Shown piece after piece: positions 63,070 to 64,000 of a DNA stretch of 64,000 nucleotides; the first letter of the stretch is position 1, and each line of letters begins with the position of its first letter. The stretch lies in contig NC_018515.1 of NCBI RefSeq assembly GCF_000231385.2, forward strand, positions 4,546,501 through 4,610,500, given 5' to 3'. Below the pieces are notes generated by a model. It did not search any database. It was not told where the DNA came from and saw only the letters and a program-made list of their open reading frames with translations. The translations under genes were made by a program, and so were the position numbers. This DNA is from Desulfosporosinus meridiei DSM 13257 (GTDB taxonomy: Bacteria; Bacillota; Desulfitobacteriia; Desulfitobacteriales; Desulfitobacteriaceae).

Positions 63070-64000
63070 TCACCCAAGATCAAAGACCCTTCTTTTTTTA
63101 TTTGCTCATACCACCTGTCAAATTGAGAATCTGAAACTAAAGAATCAATAACTTTTGTGCGCTCTTCTCCGTTTGCGACACGTTTATCCAACAATTCCAG
63201 ATCCCGTGTGATTTTATTGAACAGATTACTTTCCAGAAGCAATCGCATCTCATAGCTTCCCTTAAAAGGTTTATTGAAATATAAGATGTGTGTTTGAAAC
63301 ATTTGAAGAGTCGAGTCTATCATCTCCGGGATAGCTCTATTGCTTGAACCTATTTTTGTCTGTTCTTCCTGCAGCAGCTTCCCATTTAGCGATTCATTCA
63401 TAACCGGGAAATAACCGGTGGAAACTGCAAACTCGATGTTTTGTGAGGGTTCCGTAAACCACTTGAGAAAGACCCCGGCAGCAAACTCATGGGCCTTGTC
63501 ACTCTTAGTCACACACATCCCAGCACCTTGCTGAAAAGCATAGGGTTTACCCTTGCTAAAATAAGGATAAGGCAATGTCATAGGTTCAATGGGATAAACT
63601 TCATCCTGCTGCACCGTCACTTCCGTGGGAAAGTAACCGGATCCAGCCGTAGAACCTGTATAAGCCAGCACAGTGCCGGTTTTTGCGTCATCAGAGCTGA
63701 AACGGCCACTCTTTTCAAAATAACCTTTTATGTAAGGAATATAATAGTAATCCCAGATAGTCTTGGCCACGTTTTCAGTAAAATTCAGGCGAACTGAGTC
63801 ATCTTCAAAGCTGTAGATTTCCGTTCCCAGCTGCATTCCGGATAGAAGCATATAATTTGCGCTGGAATCGATACCTAGGAATGCTTTGCCTGTATGTTCC
63901 CGATACAATTTAGAAATCTCGATTAAGCCTTCCCAGGTCTTCAACTTTTGGATATCAGCACCTGTTTCTTGAGAAAACTTGTCCCAAAATGTTTTGTTAA
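63066..64000 (-). CDS. ABC-type extracellular solute-binding protein (partial, 5' end beyond window)
   Basis: The frame is open to the window edge, so the start and signal peptide are missing. The visible 311 residues match family-1 solute-binding proteins (UgpB/MalE type): GKAFLGIDSSANYMLL, a late GAGMCVTKSDKAHEFAAGVF and FLKWFTEPSQNIEFAVSTGYFPVM. Ligand unknown, perhaps a sugar. No permease or ATPase genes are downstream; instead the diguanylate cyclase follows with a 4-bp overlap, which suggests a sensory rather than transport role. Confidence 0.85.
   Translation of the reverse strand, partial: NKTFWDKFSQETGADIQKLKTWEGLIEISKLYREHTGKAFLGIDSSANYMLLSGMQLGTEIYSFEDDSVRLNFTENVAKTIWDYYYIPYIKGYFEKSGRFSSDDAKTGTVLAYTGSTAGSGYFPTEVTVQQDEVYPIEPMTLPYPYFSKGKPYAFQQGAGMCVTKSDKAHEFAAGVFLKWFTEPSQNIEFAVSTGYFPVMNESLNGKLLQEEQTKIGSSNRAIPEMIDSTLQMFQTHILYFNKPFKGSYEMRLLLESNLFNKITRDLELLDKRVANGEERTKVIDSLVSDSQFDRWYEQIKKEGSLILGE

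Overview
The window reads as chromosome from an anaerobic, spore-former-type low-GC Firmicute, most likely a Peptococcaceae relative such as Desulfosporosinus or Desulfitobacterium. This is inferred from gene content: a trimeric [FeFe] hydrogenase, hybrid cluster protein Hcp, paired DUF445 membrane proteins, a stand-alone FMN-type GltB and many c-di-GMP genes. No rRNA, tRNA, CRISPR array or complete insertion sequence was seen. The genes at both window ends are cut by the edge.

Layout. 1-6.7 kb: surface polysaccharide functions (CapD/FlaA1-like epimerase/dehydratase, membrane acyltransferase, GalU), two unrecognised secreted or membrane-anchored proteins, and ClpP. 6.8-11.1 kb: a single-module NRPS ending in a thioester reductase. 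11.3-14.4 kb: two convergent signalling genes (HD-GYP and PAS histidine kinase) that share a homologous N-terminal membrane sensor. 14.5-19.5 kb: a channel-like protein, the FMN-type glutamate synthase, small proteins and amtB-glnB. 19.9-24.5 kb: two DUF445 proteins, an acyl-CoA dehydrogenase and a MerR regulator. 24.9-29.1 kb: a three-gene NAD-linked [FeFe] hydrogenase. 29.4-33 kb: TcdA, then a minus-strand cassette of an unknown 217-aa protein, a 24-aa peptide, HD-GYP and DUF5317. 33-36 kb: a MITE-like element, hcp with a CRP/FNR-type operator, and a gamma carbonic anhydrase. 36-40.6 kb: a SiaB-SiaC-SiaA-type partner switch ending in a GGDEF/HD-GYP enzyme. 40.9-42.6 kb: MgtC-like protein and exonuclease III.

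43-59.3 kb is the centrepiece: a complete glycyl-radical bacterial microcompartment (BMC) operon for choline. CutC carries every expected active-site residue and is followed by its activase CutD. Around them lie three PduA-type hexamer shell proteins, a divergent BMC-domain protein, EutS-, PduT- and EutN-type shell proteins, EutP-, EutJ-, EutQ- and EutT-like accessory proteins, PduS, PduL and two aldehyde dehydrogenase homologues. The first-transcribed homologue has serine in place of the catalytic cysteine. A PocR-type histidine kinase and an AraC-type response regulator follow the operon, and a choline-kinase-like gene is divergent from it. Predicted flow is choline to trimethylamine plus acetaldehyde, then acetyl-CoA, acetyl phosphate and acetate. 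No alcohol dehydrogenase is present in the window, so NADH reoxidation may use the PduS/PduT electron-transfer pair or genes elsewhere.

61-64 kb: a membrane diguanylate cyclase translationally coupled to an ABC-type solute-binding protein that runs off the window.

Most likely new biology: the Ser-for-Cys aldehyde dehydrogenase in the BMC, the Sia-type switch coupled to a GGDEF/HD-GYP enzyme, the peptide/HD-GYP/DUF5317 cassette, the shared sensor domain of the convergent pair, and the orphan C-A-T-R NRPS.
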